Assembly: GCF_902459535.1 (NCBI RefSeq)
Contig: NZ_LR699554.1
Span: 248,001 to 312,000 of the forward strand
DNA from: Paraburkholderia dioscoreae
Lineage (GTDB): Bacteria > Pseudomonadota > Gammaproteobacteria > Burkholderiales > Burkholderiaceae
Direction of reading: 5' to 3'
Length of the DNA: 64,000 nt
The notes beneath the pieces were generated by a model. That model saw only the letters and a program-made list of their open reading frames with translations, was not told the DNA's origin and did not search any database. Of this stretch, positions 60,993 to 64,000 are shown one piece after another (position 1 is the stretch's first letter; every line of letters begins with the position of its first letter). A program made the translations under genes and the position numbers.

Positions 60993-62243
60993 TTAAACCG
61001 CCTTGACTTCGCGCAGGTTGAAGATTTGCTGCTGGCTGTAGCCAAGGCTCGCCAGCACCTCGTCGGTGTGTTCGCCGAGCAGCGGCGACGCGGTGACTTC
61101 CGGCTTCAGATCCGAAAACTTGATCGGGCTGCCGACGGTCAGATACGTGCCGCGTTTCTTGTGCGGTACTTCGACGATCGTGCCGCTCGCGCGCAACGAC
61201 GGATCGTTGGCCAGTTCCTTCATGGTCAGCACTGGCGCGCACGGAATGTCGAACTTGCGCAAGATGTCGACCGCTTCGAACTTGGTTTTGTCGGCGAGCC
61301 AGGTTTCGATGGTCTGGAAGATATCGAAGATATGCGGTTGACGTGCTTCCGCAGTCTTGTAGGCCGGGTCGTCGATCCACTCGGGCTTGCCGAGCGCCTT
61401 GCAGATCGGCTCCCACGCATGACCCTGAATCGTGAAGTAGATGTAGGCGTTCGGATCCGTTTCCCAGCCTTTGCATTTGAGCACCCAACCCGGCTGGCCG
61501 CCGCCGCCCGCATTGCCGCCGCGCGGTACTACGTCACTGAATTCGCCGTGCGGATATTGCGGATATTCCTCGAGATAGCCAACGCGTTCCAGCCGCTGCT
61601 GGTCACGAAGCTTCACGCGGCACAGATTCAGCACGCTGTCCTGCATGGACACCGCGACCTTCTGGCCCTTGCCGGTTTTGTCGCGGCCCAGCAGCGCGGT
61701 CAGAATGCCGATGGCCAGATGCATACCGGTATTGCTGTCGCCGAGCGCGGCGGCGCTGATGGTGGGCGGACCGTCCCAGAAGCCGGTGGTGGAGGCCGCG
61801 CCGCCTGCGCATTGCGCCACGTTTTCGTAGACCTTCAGGTCGTCATAGTGGTGACCGTCGCTGAAGCCTTTCACCGAGGCGACGATCATCTTCGGATTGA
61901 GTTCATTCAGCCGTTCCCACGAAAAGCCCATGCGGTCCAACGCGCCCGGGCCGAAGTTCTCCACTAGCACGTCGGACTCGCGAATCAGTTTTTCGAGTAC
62001 TTCCTTGCCTTCGGGTTTTTTTGTGTCCAACGTCAGCGACTTCTTATTGCTGTTGAGCATCGTGAAGTACAACGCGTCGGCGTCGGGAATATCGCGCAAC
62101 TGATTGCGCGTCACGTCGCCCGAACCCGGCCGTTCAACCTTGATGACGTCCGCGCCGAACCAGGCGAGCAACTGGGTGCATGCAGGGCCGGCTTGAACAT
62201 GGGTGAAGTCGATGATCCGGATGCCTTCGAGAGGTTTGGTCAT
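60993..62243 (-). CDS. frc: formyl-CoA transferase
   Basis: A 416-residue class III CoA-transferase that moves CoA from formate to oxalate, giving oxalyl-CoA. It starts MTKPLEGIRIIDFTHVQAGPACTQLL. The catalytic Asp lies in AALGDSNTGMHLAIGILTAL. The glycine loop NAGGGGQPGWVLKC, special to true Frc among CaiB-type enzymes, is present, which makes the assignment firm. CGGAG lies 8 bases before the ATG. It follows oxc by 25 bases in the same operon. Confidence 0.95.
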   Translation of the reverse strand: MTKPLEGIRIIDFTHVQAGPACTQLLAWFGADVIKVERPGSGDVTRNQLRDIPDADALYFTMLNSNKKSLTLDTKKPEGKEVLEKLIRESDVLVENFGPGALDRMGFSWERLNELNPKMIVASVKGFSDGHHYDDLKVYENVAQCAGGAASTTGFWDGPPTISAAALGDSNTGMHLAIGILTALLGRDKTGKGQKVAVSMQDSVLNLCRVKLRDQQRLERVGYLEEYPQYPHGEFSDVVPRGGNAGGGGQPGWVLKCKGWETDPNAYIYFTIQGHAWEPICKALGKPEWIDDPAYKTAEARQPHIFDIFQTIETWLADKTKFEAVDILRKFDIPCAPVLTMKELANDPSLRASGTIVEVPHKKRGTYLTVGSPIKFSDLKPEVTASPLLGEHTDEVLASLGYSQQQIFNLREVKAV

Positions 62244-62268
62244 GTTGGTAACTCCGTGGTTGCACTGA

Positions 62269-64000
62269 TTACTTTTTCATCGCCGCGCTTTGCGGATTCA
62301 GATTGGTCAGTCGGCCGCTTTCGGTGCCCGCCGCTTCGTCGATCACCGCGTTGATCAGGCTCGGCTTGCCCGACGCGATCGCTTCGAGCAGCGCCTGCGT
62401 CAGTTCTTCCGGCGTGCTCGCGTGATAGCCGATTCCGCCGAATGCCTCGATCATCCTGTCGTAGCGTGCGCCTTTCACGAACACGGTCGGCGCGACGTCC
62501 TTGCCGCCGGTCGGGTTCACGTCGGTGCCGCGATACACGCCGTTGTTGTTGAAGACGATCGTGCAAATCGGCAAGTCGTAACGGCAGATGGTTTCGAGTT
62601 CCATGCCGCTGAAGCCGAATGCGCTGTCCCCTTCGATCGCGACGACCGGTTTGCCGCTCGTCACCGCCGCGCCGATCGCGAAGCCCATGCCGATGCCCAT
62701 GATTCCCCACGTGCCCGAATCGAAGCGTTTGCGCGGTTCATACATGTCGATGATGCTGCGCGCGTAGTCGAGCGTGTTCGCGCCTTCATTGACGACATTG
62801 ATATCCGGGCGCGTTTTCAGCACGTCGCGGATCGCGCGCAGCGCGCTGTGGAAGTTCATCGGCGACGGGTTCTTGTCGAGCGTTGCGGCCATCTTCGCGA
62901 GATTCCTGTTCTTACGTTCGGCGATCGCACCGGTCCACTCGGCGTCCGGCTTCGTGAAGCCTGCCTCGATACCGGCACGAAGCGCCGCCACGCACGAGCC
63001 GATATCGCCGATCACCGGCGCGGCAATCGCCACGTTGCTGTCGATTTCGGTTGGCGAAATGTCGACCTGGACGAACTTCTTCGGCTCCGCGCCCCACGTT
63101 TTGCCCTTGCCGTGCGAGAGCAGCCAGTTCAGGCGTGCGCCGATCAGCACGACAACGTCGGCTTCCTGCAGCACGAACGAACGCGCCGCCGAGGCTGATT
63201 GCGCGTGCGTATCGGGCAGCAGGCCTTTGGCCATCGACATCGGCAGATACGGAATGCCGCTCTGTTCGACGAACGCGCGAATCTCCGCGTCGGCCTGCGC
63301 GTACGCGGCGCCCTTGCCGAGCAGAATCAGCGGCCGTTTGGCGCTCTTCAGCACATCGATTGCCCGCTTCACCGATTCCGGCGCCGGCAACTGGCGAGGT
63401 GCCGCGTCGATCACCCGTACCAGCGACTGCTGCGCTTTCACGGCATCCAGCGTTTGTGCGAGGAGTTTCGCGGGCAAGTCCAGATACACGCCGCCAGGAC
63501 GCCCCGACACGGCGGCACGAATCGCGCGCGCCACGCCGATACCGATGTCTTCGGCATGCAGCACGCGATACGCGGCCTTGGCGTAAGGCTTGGCCGCATT
63601 CAACTGGTCCATCTCTTCGTAGTCGCCCTGTTGCAAATCGACGATCTCGCGCTCGCTGGAACCGCTGATCAGGATCATCGGGAAGCAGTTGGTGGTCGCG
63701 TTGGCGAGGGCGGTCAGGCCGTTCAGAAAGCCTGGTGCCGACACCGTCAGGCAGATCCCCGGCTTCTGCGTCATGTAACCGGAAATGGCCGCCGCGTTGC
63801 CCGCGTGCTGTTCATGACGAAAGCCGATGAAACGCATCCCTTGCGCTTGTGCAAGCCGCGCCAGGTCGGTGATCGGAATGCCGACCAGTCCGAAAATGGT
63901 GTCGATGTCGTTCAGTTTCAGCGCGTCGATGACGAGGTGGAATCCGTCGGTCGTTTCGGTCGCCTGTTGTTTCAACGTGTCGTCTGTTGTGGGCTGGTCG
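62269..64000 (-). CDS. oxc: oxalyl-CoA decarboxylase, 5' end outside the window
   Basis: A thiamine-diphosphate enzyme converting oxalyl-CoA to formyl-CoA and CO2. The frame gives 576 residues and stays open to the window edge, with no ATG before FHLVIDALKLNDIDTIFGLVGIP, so the true start probably lies beyond it; a TTG at 63975 is a poor alternative. The catalytic Glu is in FRHEQHAGNAA, the cofactor motif is GDSAFGFSGMELETICRYD...FNNNG, and the ADP-binding middle domain contains LLLGKGAAYAQA-like sequence. It is the first gene of oxc-frc. Confidence 0.93.
   Translation of the reverse strand, partial: DQPTTDDTLKQQATETTDGFHLVIDALKLNDIDTIFGLVGIPITDLARLAQAQGMRFIGFRHEQHAGNAAAISGYMTQKPGICLTVSAPGFLNGLTALANATTNCFPMILISGSSEREIVDLQQGDYEEMDQLNAAKPYAKAAYRVLHAEDIGIGVARAIRAAVSGRPGGVYLDLPAKLLAQTLDAVKAQQSLVRVIDAAPRQLPAPESVKRAIDVLKSAKRPLILLGKGAAYAQADAEIRAFVEQSGIPYLPMSMAKGLLPDTHAQSASAARSFVLQEADVVVLIGARLNWLLSHGKGKTWGAEPKKFVQVDISPTEIDSNVAIAAPVIGDIGSCVAALRAGIEAGFTKPDAEWTGAIAERKNRNLAKMAATLDKNPSPMNFHSALRAIRDVLKTRPDINVVNEGANTLDYARSIIDMYEPRKRFDSGTWGIMGIGMGFAIGAAVTSGKPVVAIEGDSAFGFSGMELETICRYDLPICTIVFNNNGVYRGTDVNPTGGKDVAPTVFVKGARYDRMIEAFGGIGYHASTPEELTQALLEAIASGKPSLINAVIDEAAGTESGRLTNLNPQSAAMKK

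Overview
The window is a high-GC chromosomal stretch from a Burkholderiales bacterium, most likely Paraburkholderia or a close relative. This is inferred from the yqeY-dnaG-rpoD order, an OmpC-type porin with a 20-residue leader, GlxA/AraC-type regulators, pcaHG with a divergent pcaQ, and many LysR and GntR regulators. It is mostly ordinary chromosome with one degraded accessory stretch.

Region 1 (1-4.9 kb) is the macromolecular-synthesis operon: the end of a GatB/YqeY protein, primase dnaG, and rpoD with its own extended -10 promoter. It is followed by a strange tRNA gene: a serine/leucine-like class II body with a long variable arm carrying a CAU anticodon, preceded at 3 nt by a terminator-like hairpin. 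Region 2 (5.1-11.3 kb) is a five-gene catabolic operon for an unidentified acid (FAH hydrolase, FMN hydroxy-acid dehydrogenase, acetoacetate-decarboxylase-like protein, SDR, MHS transporter) facing a GntR regulator with two helix-turn-helix domains; a palindrome lies between them. Region 3 (11.4-20.3 kb) holds an MFS exporter, an NmrA-like protein, a membrane cytochrome c and an RND efflux operon.

Region 4 (20.9-33 kb) is the accessory and decaying part. Two paralogous GlxA/AraC regulators flank a 3'-damaged sirtuin, a gene remnant, a WYL regulator, a yjbH-like outer-membrane gene broken at a run of seven T, and a glycine-tailed lipoprotein. About 3 kb follows with only tiny genes, hairpins and a possible small RNA. 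Region 5 (33-41 kb) holds a porin, a lone IS5-type N-domain protein, a chemotaxis receptor, a Crp/Fnr regulator divergent from an acyl-CoA ligase with a palindrome between them, a cold-shock protein and a LysE exporter. A tRNA-like relic with an intact terminator and a short H-NS-like protein with an altered DNA-binding loop follow.

Region 6 (41.9-52.5 kb) is aromatic and amino-acid catabolism: pcaHG/pcaQ, 4-hydroxyphenylpyruvate dioxygenase, a DUF1338 (2-oxoadipate dioxygenase/decarboxylase-like) gene next to an FAD/Fe-S D-2-hydroxyglutarate dehydrogenase-like gene (together a plausible lysine-to-2-oxoglutarate tail), a cupin regulator and an Asp/Glu-racemase-like protein. Region 7 (52.9-60.4 kb) holds a chromosomal KfrA-like coiled-coil protein built on five 91-residue repeats, then two PstS phosphate-binding proteins around a CorA-type transporter and a CHAD protein, with a Pho-box-like site before the first pstS. 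Region 8 (60.4-64 kb) is oxalate catabolism: oxc-frc followed by a PAS protein.
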